22,196 nt of DNA from Candidatus Pacearchaeota archaeon (GCA_023228245.1 JALOBN010000041.1:1-22196); one strand, 5' to 3'. Numbered from the stretch's first letter, positions 7,528 to 14,379 are shown. Translations and numbers: made by a program. Notes: generated by a model not told the origin, from the sequence alone.

Positions 7528-8547
7528 TTAAACGTTGATACCACCAAAGCCATACAGACCAGATCCAACATCAACCTGTTCGGTATAGATCGTTGCCGTA
7601 CGTTCATTGGACATATTGTTAATCGTTCGCGCACGGACCAGTGACGCCTGGTGTTTAAACTCAGGCATGATCATCTCGATGGATTCCATATCCATACGGC
7701 CCTCAAATACCTTCTTGGACGCACCATACGCTATGTACTGCCACCATTCACTGATATCGGGAACTTGTCCGGCTGCGAGCAATTCTGTTGGTCGTACGTA
7801 GCATTCCAGGTCAACGCGATAAGGTTGGTCGGGGACCGGACGTACTTTGAATTCATCATTAAAGTAGAGGACTGCTTGAGGACGAGCGGCCACGTAAGGT
7901 ACCGCTTGGCAATCTACAGCAGCTGCAGCAAGAGGGGCTACCAAAAAGGTAATGTTATACGCGCCGGTAACATAATTTATGGTACCAACGACGGCTCCTG
8001 TTGAAGAATCGGCGACGTTACCAAGTGAACTACCTGCAACGGGAACATCAATAAGTGATAGGCCATTATTATTAATATCTACTGAGCTAAAAAGAACGTT
8101 GCCACGAAGTATGGGCAGCGAGAATCCATAGGTAGAAAGTGTACCAACAAAGTTAGTGGCAACACCGTCACCAGTTCCTATCTGACGCATGGCATTAACG
8201 GCGGGATAAATGCCATAAAACTGCTCACGAGACTCAGTAAACAGTGTTGGGTATCCAGCTATATAGACTGGTTTATAGATCGCTACCACGCTGTTCTTAA
8301 AGTTCCACATAGGATCAGTAAGCGGCAGCGTTACCGTTGCATAAGTATCGATATACGGGCTCGTATAAAACGAAAATACTCTTCTGAGTGAGAAGAGCTT
8401 AAGTTCTTCAGGAAAGTCATAAAGAATAAAGGTATTTACGTATTTATCGATATCTGCATCGGCTATCTGGGCTGATGACGGACTTCGGGTAAGCCTTCGT
8501 ACCAGTGTCCGTATCTCCGTAAGCGTGGAAAGCGTCGCATCTGACAT
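7528..8547 (-). CDS. Putative head-tail adaptor protein
   Basis: 339 aa; GGGGGG 5 nt before the ATG. The N-terminus (LTEIRTLVRRLTRSPSSAQI, then ADADIDKYVNTFILYDFPEEL) is a helical element often seen in podovirus connector or adaptor proteins. Residues ~118-225 (GTGDGVATNFVGTLS ... GTINYVTGAYNITFLVAPLA) are a beta-rich insertion-type domain found in many phage structural proteins. The C-terminus returns to helices (WWQYIAYGASKKVFEGRMDM). Its place between capsid genes and tail genes supports an adaptor role. Assignment by order and pattern, not by a diagnostic motif. Confidence 0.55.
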   Translation of the reverse strand: MSDATLSTLTEIRTLVRRLTRSPSSAQIADADIDKYVNTFILYDFPEELKLFSLRRVFSFYTSPYIDTYATVTLPLTDPMWNFKNSVVAIYKPVYIAGYPTLFTESREQFYGIYPAVNAMRQIGTGDGVATNFVGTLSTYGFSLPILRGNVLFSSVDINNNGLSLIDVPVAGSSLGNVADSSTGAVVGTINYVTGAYNITFLVAPLAAAAVDCQAVPYVAARPQAVLYFNDEFKVRPVPDQPYRVDLECYVRPTELLAAGQVPDISEWWQYIAYGASKKVFEGRMDMESIEMIMPEFKHQASLVRARTINNMSNERTATIYTEQVDVGSGLYGFGGINV

Positions 8548-8605
8548 TGTATCCCCCCAATGTATGTTCCCGGAGCGCTTCCCTTAGCACCCCGGGATTG
8601 TTTTC

Positions 8606-8773
8606 TTAGTCAACGGCTTCGAGCGCTGTCTCTAGCTCATCAGCCTGCTCTTGGTTGTTAACGACTATCACCACCGGTGGCGTATCGTTATCCATAATTA
8701 GTTCGTTATCTTGACCCTCTTGCGGGGTCGTTAAGATGAGATTTAAGGCAATAACAATAGGTACTATGGTCAT
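8606..8773 (-). CDS. 55-aa small protein with hydrophobic N-terminus
   Basis: Read directly from the sequence: starts MTIVPIVIALNLILTTPQEG and ends ADELETALEAVD. The ATG shares an ATGA overlap (8773-8770) with the stop of the preceding 136-aa gene, strongly suggesting translational coupling. The first ~15 residues are hydrophobic with no basic residue, the rest is acidic with a PPVVIVVNN strand. It could be membrane-associated or a small virion cement-like protein. No family recognised. Confidence 0.65.
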   Translation of the reverse strand: MTIVPIVIALNLILTTPQEGQDNELIMDNDTPPVVIVVNNQEQADELETALEAVD

Positions 8774-9180
8774 TTGAGCACCTTATCGTTTTCAATATGT
8801 TCAACGGTAATAATCTGCTTATCGTCGATGGCTAAATCTTCGACATCAACAAACTCAAGCGATTGGAATCCGAACCGACGAACCTTCCGGCCAACCTTCA
8901 TCTGTGGTTTGCCGTCTTCGTCTTTAATGTATTCGTGGACGGGATACCAGCCGTTTTTATTCAGGTGGCGAGCGACACCAAGAGGCAGTGTATACACCTT
9001 GCCATCCCAAAGGTCATAGCGTTCAACCTGGTCACCCTTATAAAACTTAAATACAAAGCTCATATAGCCACCGGGTACCTCATAAAAGCGAAAAATACCC
9101 TTTACCATCTCGCGATCTTTATCACGTAGGTAGTTAACATTGTGTTTTACGTTATCTTTTGGTTTCTCTAAATTTGCCAT
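8770..9180 (-). CDS. Conserved-looking phage protein of unknown function
   Basis: 136 aa, basic and charged. Contains FRFYEVPGGYMSFVFKFYKG, LPLGVARHLNKNGWYPVHEY and GRKVRRFGFQSLEFVD, typical of a compact beta-barrel-like domain. Its ribosome-binding G-tract lies within a region that can form two alternative hairpins (see 9187-9222). It follows the 345-aa virion gene and is coupled by ATGA to a small hydrophobic ORF. Position between capsid and adaptor genes suggests a head-completion or virion role, but I see no diagnostic motif. Confidence 0.65.
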   Translation of the reverse strand: MANLEKPKDNVKHNVNYLRDKDREMVKGIFRFYEVPGGYMSFVFKFYKGDQVERYDLWDGKVYTLPLGVARHLNKNGWYPVHEYIKDEDGKPQMKVGRKVRRFGFQSLEFVDVEDLAIDDKQIITVEHIENDKVLK

Positions 9181-9186
9181 TACACA

Positions 9187-9222
9187 CCCCCTAAGGTTTA
9201 TGAGGGGGAATTACACCCCCTC
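9187..9222 (-). promoter_or_regulatory. Mutually exclusive hairpins over a G-tract ribosome-binding site
   Basis: In mRNA sense, GAGGGGG (9222-9216) can pair with CCCCCTC (9208-9202, 7-nt loop). The same CCCCCT can instead pair with AGGGGG (9192-9187, 10-nt loop), the probable ribosome-binding site of the 136-aa gene. Only one hairpin can form at a time. The two G-tracts are followed by near-identical TGTAAT / TGTGTAAT. Control of translation is inferred. Confidence 0.5.
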
Positions 9223-9236
9223 GTTACATAATCGTA

Positions 9237-10274
9237 TTACAGAGGTACTACGGTATGATCGAATGACTTACCTGCTACCCATCTAATGACGTCGTTAACA
9301 GTTCCACCTGCTGATCCAAGAGCAATAGCCGCGGTCACGTTATCTGTGCCAAGGCGAATACCAAGGAAGCCTGTGTTAACTGTTGCATCGTCAAGAATGT
9401 TGGTACCAAGCGTCAATGCAGCACCAGTATCTTCACCAACAGGTACGACATATGCATACGTAAATGGAGCAACTGCTGCCAATGGGAATGCAAATGCAGT
9501 AAACGCTGTTGAGTCGATATTGACGGTTAACGTGTTGTTACCTGTCGTACCGATGACGTTACGCGCTACAATCGTGCCCGTAAGGTTGTTCATCTGTGTC
9601 ATGCCAAAAGCAGCTGGCACAATGAAACGAACCTGTTCTCCAACGTGAAAATCGTGAGTTACCGATGTACGTATCACTGCTTGTGCAGCTTGCGTAATAC
9701 CGGTAATCCAACGACGACGTGGATAGTACATAGGGTTATAGTTAACAATACGGTAGAAGCCTGTACCACCAGCAAGAGGCTGAGGCATATGGGCAAGAGC
9801 CATGCTCGTATTAGCAACGACCGCGCCAACACTAAAGTCCATAGAACTCATCTGTTGACCTGTTGTAAGGGCATACAGACGAATAATGGTGCTATTAGCT
9901 ATGACATTAAGGGTGCTACCTGTGTTAACCAAAGGAGGGTTAGCAGCGGTAACCGCAGTAACAGCAACGGCAGGACCGAGTGTTTGATCACTTGAGTCCA
10001 GCAAGCTAATACCTCTATATACCGCACCGTTGTAACCAACTGCGCAGGTAGATTGAGAGACAGCCTGTGTTGCAGCTGCGTGGTAGCTCGTAATAGCATC
10101 ATCTTGGGCCATACCACGTTGCCAAAAGAAGTCCAAACCAGCCCACTGAGCAGCGCCGCCGATGTTGGTAAGGTTATATACCTTAACCCAGTCAACGTCG
10201 TTACGCAGAGGGAGAATGATATCGTTGCCGGTAGCGACAAACGCACCCTGTTGAATTATTGTGTTATCTGACAT
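9237..10274 (-). CDS. Virion structural protein with E1-FCCH-like domain
   Basis: 345 aa, immediately after the capsid gene with AAGGAG 7 nt before the ATG. The whole protein is low in charge and rich in Ala, Thr, Val and Asn, as expected for a beta-rich virion decoration or tail protein. Residues ~189-260 (ITGITQAAQAVIRTSVTHDF, VGEQVRFIVP, GMTQMNNLTGTIVAR) fit the module often annotated in phages as ubiquitin-activating enzyme E1 FCCH domain; there it is a structural fold and does not imply ubiquitin chemistry. A capsid decoration or head-fibre role is suggested by position directly after the major capsid gene. Confidence 0.65.
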   Translation of the reverse strand: MSDNTIIQQGAFVATGNDIILPLRNDVDWVKVYNLTNIGGAAQWAGLDFFWQRGMAQDDAITSYHAAATQAVSQSTCAVGYNGAVYRGISLLDSSDQTLGPAVAVTAVTAANPPLVNTGSTLNVIANSTIIRLYALTTGQQMSSMDFSVGAVVANTSMALAHMPQPLAGGTGFYRIVNYNPMYYPRRRWITGITQAAQAVIRTSVTHDFHVGEQVRFIVPAAFGMTQMNNLTGTIVARNVIGTTGNNTLTVNIDSTAFTAFAFPLAAVAPFTYAYVVPVGEDTGAALTLGTNILDDATVNTGFLGIRLGTDNVTAAIALGSAGGTVNDVIRWVAGKSFDHTVVPL

Positions 10275-10289
10275 AGTTAGCTCCTTCCA

Positions 10290-11440
10290 TTAAGCGAGGG
10301 TTGCGCGAAGGTTAAGTACCCACAGATCGTTAGTGATACGTGGGACTTCCGCGAACTTATATCCGACGCTTGCATTCAGAGCTAATGGTCCATCGTAAAT
10401 TGGTGGCATTCTGTTACTTTTATGACCCCTATGGGCGGGTAAACCTCTTCGGATTCACCTCTCCATGTTTCCATGGAGTTCAGACTGTCGCATCACCTTT
10501 CGGTGTCTCTTCACTCAGTCGTTCACGCTGCGACAAATGTCGCTTGCGCCCTGTCACCCAAAAGGGCTTCCAAGTCAATCAGAAGAGATTTGAATACCGC
10601 ACACACTTTACGGTATATGAATTGCGCGGAATATCCGTCCTGTTCAATACATGCATAGGCTTCCATACCAACACAGAAGATGTTGTATACGTTAGCGCCC
10701 AGCATTGAAGCTGTTGGTGTTACTGAACCGATAGATGAGACCAAGAAGCGAAGGTTGCCAATCGAACCCCATTCTGAACGGTTTGCGTTCATAGGTGATG
10801 GGTAGTTGTTCTTATGGATAAAACCTTGGACCGCATCGAGGTTACCGGTTAATTGTGACGAACAGAGTCCGAAGTACGCATCACGAACTGGTGCTGTACC
10901 GAACTTATCCTGGCCTTCAATGTTATCCAGAACGGTATAAGCATTGTTATTGAGAAGTGTTCTTACGACTTCATCAACGTCAGCACGTGTAATTTCGGTA
11001 GGTGTATCACCGTTAACACCAGCTACGCAGTTAATAACTGAGGCTGTTGATGCCAGCATGTCGCGGGTAAGTTGGTCTTCGGTTTGACGAAGAGAAACGC
11101 CCAAGCGAGCTGCGCATTCATTAAGAACAGGATCTTGCGATTGCAAGGTTACTTGTTCGTTAATTTGTACGTAGGTTCCATAAAAACTGATCGTTGCATC
11201 AATATCGACAGCTGTTAATGGCTGTGATGGAGGTGTAACGCCCGTGTTTCCCAATGGCACCATGGCGGTGGCTAAAGGATTGTAGCGACGCATACGCAAT
11301 GTACGACCGCCGTTTTTAGGCATGGTCTTAAGCATTGCGGGGATCTTGTGGATCATATTAGGTACCGGCACCGAGAGCAGCTTATAGCTAAAGCTTTGCT
11401 GGACTGGTGCTGGTAAGGTTGTTGTCGTAGTTATAGGCAT
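10290..11440 (-). CDS. Major capsid protein, gene split by a group I intron
   Basis: Join of exon 1 (11440-10610, 277 codons) and exon 2 (10406-10290, 38 codons plus TAA), total 315 aa. Start at MPITTTTTLPAPVQQSFSYK, with GGGGGG 8 nt upstream; a longer in-frame start at 11470 has no such site. The sequence (long N-arm, TAVDIDATISFYGTYVQINE, LGVSLRQTEDQLTRDMLAST, VSSIGSVTPTASMLGANVYN) fits the N4-gp56-like HK97-fold capsid family. Unspliced reading continues into the intron and stops at TGA 10525-10523, giving a false 28-residue tail. Exon 2 supplies a normal C-terminal strand ending (IYDGPLALNASVGYKFAEVP then RITNDLWVLNLRATLA). The frame is restored exactly at Arg277/Pro278 (CGT|CCA). It has its own promoter and leader. 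Confidence 0.88.
10407..10609 (-). ncRNA. 203-nt ORF-less group I intron in the capsid gene
   Basis: 5' splice site after U of AUACCGU (10616-10610), which pairs with the internal guide GCGGUAU (10600-10594): seven pairs with the hallmark U-G wobble at the site (P1). The intron ends in G (10407). Core helices seen: P3 UCUCUUC (10588-10582)/GAAGAGA (10512-10506); P5-like GCCCU/AGGGC (10567-10563/10552-10548); P6-like GCGAC/GUCGC (10543-10539/10534-10530); P7 GACUG/CAGUC (10520-10516/10487-10483), inside the R-like AACGACUGAG and S-like GCGACAGUCUGAAC motifs; P8 CACC-GAAA-GGUG (10505-10494); P9 CUCCAUG-GAAA-CAUGGAG (10478-10461). P3 and P7 interleave as required for the group I pseudoknot. Removal restores the capsid reading frame. 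P4 and subtype not resolved. Confidence 0.92.
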
Positions 11441-11509
11441 AGTGTTTGCCCCCCGAGAACAATTACACAAATACCTAAGGTGACGAAGCTTAGTGAGATT
11501 TAACGTCGT

Positions 11510-11612
11510 GGAGTTTGCGAATTCTCCGTAACGCGAGAGGTGGCAAGGCTCTCATTGTGCCAGGAGGTACGCGACTACCTCGTAACGCGGGTCGAGCGAC
11601 TTCCCTTAACGC
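11510..11612 (-). repeat. Three imperfect hairpin repeats in the capsid mRNA leader
   Basis: In mRNA sense, three units begin GCGTTA and run about 24-26 nt: 11612-11589, 11588-11563 and 11534-11510. The shared plan is GCGTTA-[A/C]-G, purine-rich arm, TCGC, then a C-rich arm (GACCC, TACCTCC, AAACTCC). The middle unit folds as GAGGTA-loop-TACCTC and the last as GGAG-loop-CTCC, so arms covary. Units 1 and 2 are contiguous. They lie between the predicted capsid promoter and the capsid start. Confidence 0.6.
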
Positions 11613-11620
11613 TCACGATA

Positions 11621-11650
11621 AATATAGTCGTGGTAATTGTTGGACAACAA
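11621..11650 (-). promoter_or_regulatory. Putative sigma70-like promoter for the capsid gene
   Basis: In minus-strand sense, TTGTTG (11650-11645), 18-nt spacer, TATATT (11626-11621). It lies just downstream of the intrinsic terminator at 11681-11712, so it would restart transcription of capsid and following genes. The -10 is good and the -35 weak. The predicted transcript starts close to the first leader repeat, giving a leader of about 170 nt. Confidence 0.45.
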
Positions 11651-11680
11651 CAGGAGGGGCGAAACTTGGCCACAATAAAA

Positions 11681-11712
11681 AGCCGATAGGAAAAGGAGAA
11701 AACCTATCGGCT
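11681..11712 (-). terminator. Intrinsic terminator upstream of the capsid gene
   Basis: AGCCGATAGG (11681-11690) and CCTATCGGCT (11703-11712) form a perfect 10-bp stem with a 12-nt loop. On the minus strand the stem runs directly into TTTTTATT, so it is a standard rho-independent terminator for the upstream genes. On the plus strand no T-run follows. Together with the promoter at 11621-11650 it separates capsid transcription from the packaging/scaffold genes. Confidence 0.8.
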
Positions 11713-11765
11713 CGCAGAAAAGAAGGGAGAGGCGATGCATCCTCTCGTGTAGCAATAATTTACTA

Positions 11766-11802
11766 TAGGGGGGTATTGCAAAGCCCTGGAGGCACCCCCC
11801 TA
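11766..11802 (-). other. G6/C6 stem-loop in the capsid upstream gap
   Basis: TAGGGGGGT (11766-11774) pairs with ACCCCCCTA (11794-11802), nine perfect pairs, with a 19-nt loop containing a smaller GCC/GGC inverted pair. It lies 20 nt past the stop of the 99-aa gene. The 373-nt interval 11450-11822 holds this hairpin, the terminator, the promoter and the leader repeats, and no gene I can support. A transcript end-protecting or processing role is possible. Confidence 0.5.
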
Positions 11803-11822
11803 ATGTCTATGTATGAAGACAT

Positions 11823-12122
11823 CTAATCAAAAAGTTTATGGTACATCTGCACCGCCCAGTCATAGACGGCTTTAAGATGTTGATACATATCACTCAACCA
11901 CTCACGTGCTTTCTCTAAAAGCGGCTGTAAAAGCATTAAAAGCTCCTTAAGAATCGTCGTCCATTGATTAATATCTTCAGCCATCTCTTCACCAGCTTGT
12001 AATGCCTTCATCATAAGATCAGCACCTTTAACTTGGTGGGCAGCTAATTCTTTAAGAATGGCAAAAGCAGCCTCTTTGAGCGATAATTCAAGATCATTTT
12101 TCGTTATAATCCCTGTGGCCAT
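11823..12122 (-). CDS. Helical protein of unknown function
   Basis: 99 aa, GGGGGGG 7 nt before the ATG. The sequence is almost entirely helix-forming (KNDLELSLKEAAFAILKELA, WTTILKELLMLLQPLLEKAR) with leucine-rich amphipathic repeats and an aromatic C-terminus (YQHLKAVYDWAVQMYHKLFD). It is likely an oligomeric helical bundle. It is the last gene before a strong terminator, after the scaffold and the mini-capsid ORF, so an assembly or accessory function is possible. No family recognised. Confidence 0.65.
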   Translation of the reverse strand: MATGIITKNDLELSLKEAAFAILKELAAHQVKGADLMMKALQAGEEMAEDINQWTTILKELLMLLQPLLEKAREWLSDMYQHLKAVYDWAVQMYHKLFD

Positions 12123-12190
12123 ATAAATTCCCCCCCAGAAAAAAATTTACTCACCCTAACGCGTAAAATTACTCGATAACAACAACAACG

Positions 12191-12205
12191 TTAAAATCCC
12201 CGAAT
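12191..12205 (-). repeat. 15-bp exact repeat at gene end (copy 1; copy 2 at 12395-12409)
   Basis: The minus-strand sequence ATTCGGGGATTTTAA occurs exactly at 12205-12191 and 12409-12395, each time coding I-R-G-F-stop. Surrounding codons also encode a similar Q-[Y/H]-L-x-x-L peptide. It marks a duplication of gene 3' ends about 204 bp apart. Confidence 0.85.
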
Positions 12206-12382
12206 ATCAGTAAGACGCTCAAGATATTGAAGCAATGTATAATCACCTTTTTTAGATACCACTACTGGCGTATATATCACGGAAGCATCATCCATCAAAC
12301 GTGGTCCTGGTTCCGTAAGTAGTTTGTAGCTAAAGCTTTGCTCGATTTTTGCTGGAAGCATTATTTTTTCCGTTATAGGCAT
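12191..12382 (-). CDS. Chimeric mini-protein copying the capsid N-terminus
   Basis: 63 aa. The first ~30 residues, MPITEKIMLPAKIEQSFSYK then LLTEPGPRLM, align with the capsid start MPITTTTTLPAPVQQSFSYK then LLSVPVPNMI. At DNA level AGCAAAGCTTTAGCTA is identical in both, and the ACTATGCCTATAAC start region is also shared. The last 12 residues (LQYLERLTDIRGF) instead resemble the end of the upstream membrane peptide (EQHLHHLAKIRGF). AAGGA precedes the ATG. It looks like a fusion of two duplicated ends. It may bind capsid partners through the shared N-arm, or be a remnant; function unknown. Confidence 0.7.
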   Translation of the reverse strand: MPITEKIMLPAKIEQSFSYKLLTEPGPRLMDDASVIYTPVVVSKKGDYTLLQYLERLTDIRGF

Positions 12383-12394
12383 AGTATTTGTCCT

Positions 12395-12553
12395 TTAAAA
12401 TCCCCGAATCTTAGCAAGATGATGAAGGTGTTGTTCCACGGTCGCATCAAGCGTCAAAAGTGCCCATAAAACCAAAATTATTGCCATGAAAAAACCACCA
12501 AGAACTATAGTGAGCGTGAAATTTTTGATCATTTGCCAGGATTCATTATCCAT
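12395..12553 (-). CDS. 52-aa single-pass membrane peptide
   Basis: Read directly from the sequence: begins MDNESWQMIKNFTLTIVLGG and ends HLHHLAKIRGF. AAAGGTG precedes the ATG at a suitable distance. Residues ~11-35 form one strongly hydrophobic segment (FTLTIVLGGFFMAIILVLWA), preceded by a Lys and followed by an acidic then His-rich tail. Its C-terminal end is duplicated in the next gene. It lies between scaffold and capsid genes. Holin-like, or a membrane anchor; neither is proven. Confidence 0.65.
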   Translation of the reverse strand: MDNESWQMIKNFTLTIVLGGFFMAIILVLWALLTLDATVEQHLHHLAKIRGF

Positions 12554-12567
12554 TACCACACCTTTCT

Positions 12568-13296
12568 CTAACGATTTTTACGTGCCTCTTCCATTTCCTT
12601 AATAAGTTGCACCCTCAATTCAGGCGTCAATCCATTCGCAAATGCATTGGCTCGTGAAAGCGGGCTGTCTCCCTGCTGAGGTGACATTGATGCCAACGGC
12701 TTAGGCTTCTGAGCATTACGTTGGGCAAGTTCACGCTCGGCAGCAAAAGTATCTTCAGTATAAAGCCCATTATTCTTAATCTGCTTATACACCGAGACCG
12801 CTTTTGCCTTAAAAGAGGTCGAAGAACGCAGAGTCTCAAACAAATCTGGGTCTTTCTCGCGTAAGGCCTCAATATTCTCCTGAGTTACGACTTTATCGTA
12901 ATCTGGATACTGAGACTTAATCATGGCCTCTTCGGTCATCTCAGTTGAAATTTGTTGGTGTTTTTTAAGCTGTTCTTTGACTGACTTAAATTCACGAAGA
13001 ATTGCCTTAACATCTTTAGCTTCAACGAGCTCATCGTCAGCTTTAGAGAACTCGAACTCTTGTTCGGGCTTTTGTTGAGGCTGTTGAGCTTGTGCTAGAC
13101 GGATAGCTTCATCGCGTTCCCGTTCGAGGCGCTTAGTTTTCTCGACAAGCGCTCTAAAATTCCGGTCCGCTTGGGTTTCGACTGGAGCAGCCGGTTTTTC
13201 AGGTTGTTGTACAGGAGTTTCTAGCGTTGGTTCAGCTGGCGCCGTATTTTCAGGCGTAACTTCAGCTACCGCAGTAACTTTCTCATCTTCTGACAT
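12568..13296 (-). CDS. Putative capsid scaffolding protein
   Basis: 242 aa. The N-terminal ~50 residues are Glu/Pro/Ala-rich and probably disordered. Then come a charged coiled coil (ALVEKTKRLERERDEAIRLA), a Gln/Pro linker, a helical core (KDVKAILREFKSVKEQLKKH, EAMIKSQYPDYDKVVTQENI) and a basic C-terminus (QLIKEMEEARKNR). This disordered-plus-coiled-coil design, high charge and location upstream of the capsid gene and downstream of the portal match phage scaffold proteins, which guide procapsid assembly through a basic C-terminal helix. Sequence identity with a known scaffold is not shown. Confidence 0.65.
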   Translation of the reverse strand: MSEDEKVTAVAEVTPENTAPAEPTLETPVQQPEKPAAPVETQADRNFRALVEKTKRLERERDEAIRLAQAQQPQQKPEQEFEFSKADDELVEAKDVKAILREFKSVKEQLKKHQQISTEMTEEAMIKSQYPDYDKVVTQENIEALREKDPDLFETLRSSTSFKAKAVSVYKQIKNNGLYTEDTFAAERELAQRNAQKPKPLASMSPQQGDSPLSRANAFANGLTPELRVQLIKEMEEARKNR

Positions 13297-13307
13297 GGTC
13301 CCACCCC

Positions 13308-13790
13308 TTAAGAAATTAGTTCAGACGTATCGTCCTTCTCACCATTAAATTTTTTGGCCAACTTATAGAGATCGCCATTGGCGAACTTGATTACCAACTG
13401 AAGAAGTCCTAATTCTTCAGCGGCTACTTCTCGTCCATGTTCCAATAAGTACAAACATGTCCATTTAGACGGCACTACCCATATGAACTCAATATCGTCG
13501 TGCTTAGCGTTATAGCGGTAGACGGATTGATCGTAGTCCGGTGTCGGGCAGGTAGCCCGTGCAAAGAAATAGTTACGGAGAACGTTGGGCATAAGTTTTT
13601 CTTTTTTCGTCAGAACGACGATAAAGAAATCGCCCGCATAGGCATGTCGTGCTTGGTTGTAACACTCGATAAGCTCTTTAAGGTAATTTTCAGTCATTAC
13701 CTCTTGGAGTTCGATTGGGCTTCTGGTATCAGGCGTCTTCCCTAAAAGATCCTGAGAGATCTTCCCAACCGTATCACGTTTTTGTTTCAT
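13308..13790 (-). CDS. Conserved phage protein of unknown function
   Basis: 160 aa. The N-terminus (DLLGKTPDTRSPIELQEVMT) is followed by GDFFIVVLTKKEKLMPNVLR, NYFFARATCPTPDYDQSVYR and IEFIWVVPSKWTCLYLLEHG. The alternating strand/helix pattern suggests a compact alpha/beta fold. I recall similar proteins next to portal and scaffold genes in podovirus-like genomes, without an assigned role. GAGGGGGTA lies very close to the ATG, with AGGAGG further upstream; an internal ATG (MTENYL) also has GAGGTA in front and could be a second start. No catalytic motif seen. Confidence 0.65.
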   Translation of the reverse strand: MKQKRDTVGKISQDLLGKTPDTRSPIELQEVMTENYLKELIECYNQARHAYAGDFFIVVLTKKEKLMPNVLRNYFFARATCPTPDYDQSVYRYNAKHDDIEFIWVVPSKWTCLYLLEHGREVAAEELGLLQLVIKFANGDLYKLAKKFNGEKDDTSELIS

Positions 13791-13811
13791 TACCCCCTCA
13801 ACCCTCCTTAG

Positions 13812-14177
13812 TTATTCATGAGCCTCGCTCTTATGCTCTATAACGTTCATGGTAGTTATTCCATAAAGCTGATAGAGATAAGCCAGTGATTCGATTTGTG
13901 AGATATCTTTAATGCGTGCTACAAAACTGATCACATCACCGCTCTTACGGCAGTCAAAGCAGTAATAAACATTGTGCTTACGTGAGAGCGTAAGGTTCTT
14001 CTCACCGCAAAAAGGGCAAGTACCCTTGAGATAGCCTTTATCTGATTCTTTAAGATCAGTGACTAACGACTCAACTATCCATTCCAAAGGTAAAGACTTT
14101 TTAACTTGTTCACAGAGCGAAGAAAGCGCCTTTTCAGGCAAACCAATACGTTGTGGATTTATGCTTATCTCAGCCAT
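13812..14177 (-). CDS. DnaG-type (CHC2-like) zinc-finger protein
   Basis: 121 aa; start overlaps the previous stop in TAATG at 14177. C54-P-F-C57 and C73-F-D-C76 form a zinc ribbon in the context GTCPFCGEKNLTLSRKHNVY then YCFDCRKSGDVISFVARIKD. This matches the N-terminal zinc domain of bacterial and phage primases, with Cys replacing the usual His. No TOPRIM or catalytic primase domain follows, so it cannot synthesise primers alone. It may bind single-stranded DNA or work with another protein. Its place inside a packaging/capsid operon is unusual. Confidence 0.75.
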   Translation of the reverse strand: MAEISINPQRIGLPEKALSSLCEQVKKSLPLEWIVESLVTDLKESDKGYLKGTCPFCGEKNLTLSRKHNVYYCFDCRKSGDVISFVARIKDISQIESLAYLYQLYGITTMNVIEHKSEAHE

Positions 14178-14362
14178 TATTTCCTTTTTTTAGGTACCTT
14201 AGCACCAGCTTTTCTCGCCTCGGAGATCGCTATCGCCAAAGCTTGTTTACGGCTCTTCACCTTAGGTCCTTTTTTGCTTCCCGAGTGAAGCTCACCCTCT
14301 TTCCTTTCGTGCATTACCTTTTCTACTTTAGCCTTGCCTTTGCTGAGAGCTTTTTTTGCCAT
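14177..14362 (-). CDS. Small basic protein, DUF6496-like
   Basis: 61 aa, about one third Lys/Arg. The C-terminal part, SRKQALAIAISEARKAGAKV then PKKRK, preceded by VMHERKEGELHSGSKKGPKV, matches the DUF6496-type motif (VMHE-K-G-L-SG...V-SRKQAIAIALSEA). Such proteins are common in phages; the family's function is unknown and nucleic-acid binding is suggested only by charge. It overlaps the next gene by 1 nt (TAATG). Confidence 0.75.
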   Translation of the reverse strand: MAKKALSKGKAKVEKVMHERKEGELHSGSKKGPKVKSRKQALAIAISEARKAGAKVPKKRK

Positions 14363-14379
14363 CTTTTCCCTTATTTAAT

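Noticed and set aside
9286..9995. Several plus-strand ORFs opposite the 345-aa virion gene
   Set aside because: Shadow frames of a well-supported minus-strand gene with no independent start signals.
10340..10708. Plus-strand ORFs over the intron
   Set aside because: They span the exon/intron border on the opposite strand and match no homing endonuclease; the intron is judged ORF-less.
10523..11470. Uninterrupted 315-aa capsid reading with a false C-terminus
   Set aside because: Reading ends inside the intron; the true last residues are encoded at 10406-10290 and join in frame after intron removal. The MPIT start at 11440 is also better supported.
11515..11826. 103-aa plus-strand ORF in the capsid upstream gap
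   Set aside because: It runs through the terminator, the leader repeats and the G6 hairpin, has no recognisable domain or credible start signal, and opposes the local direction of transcription.
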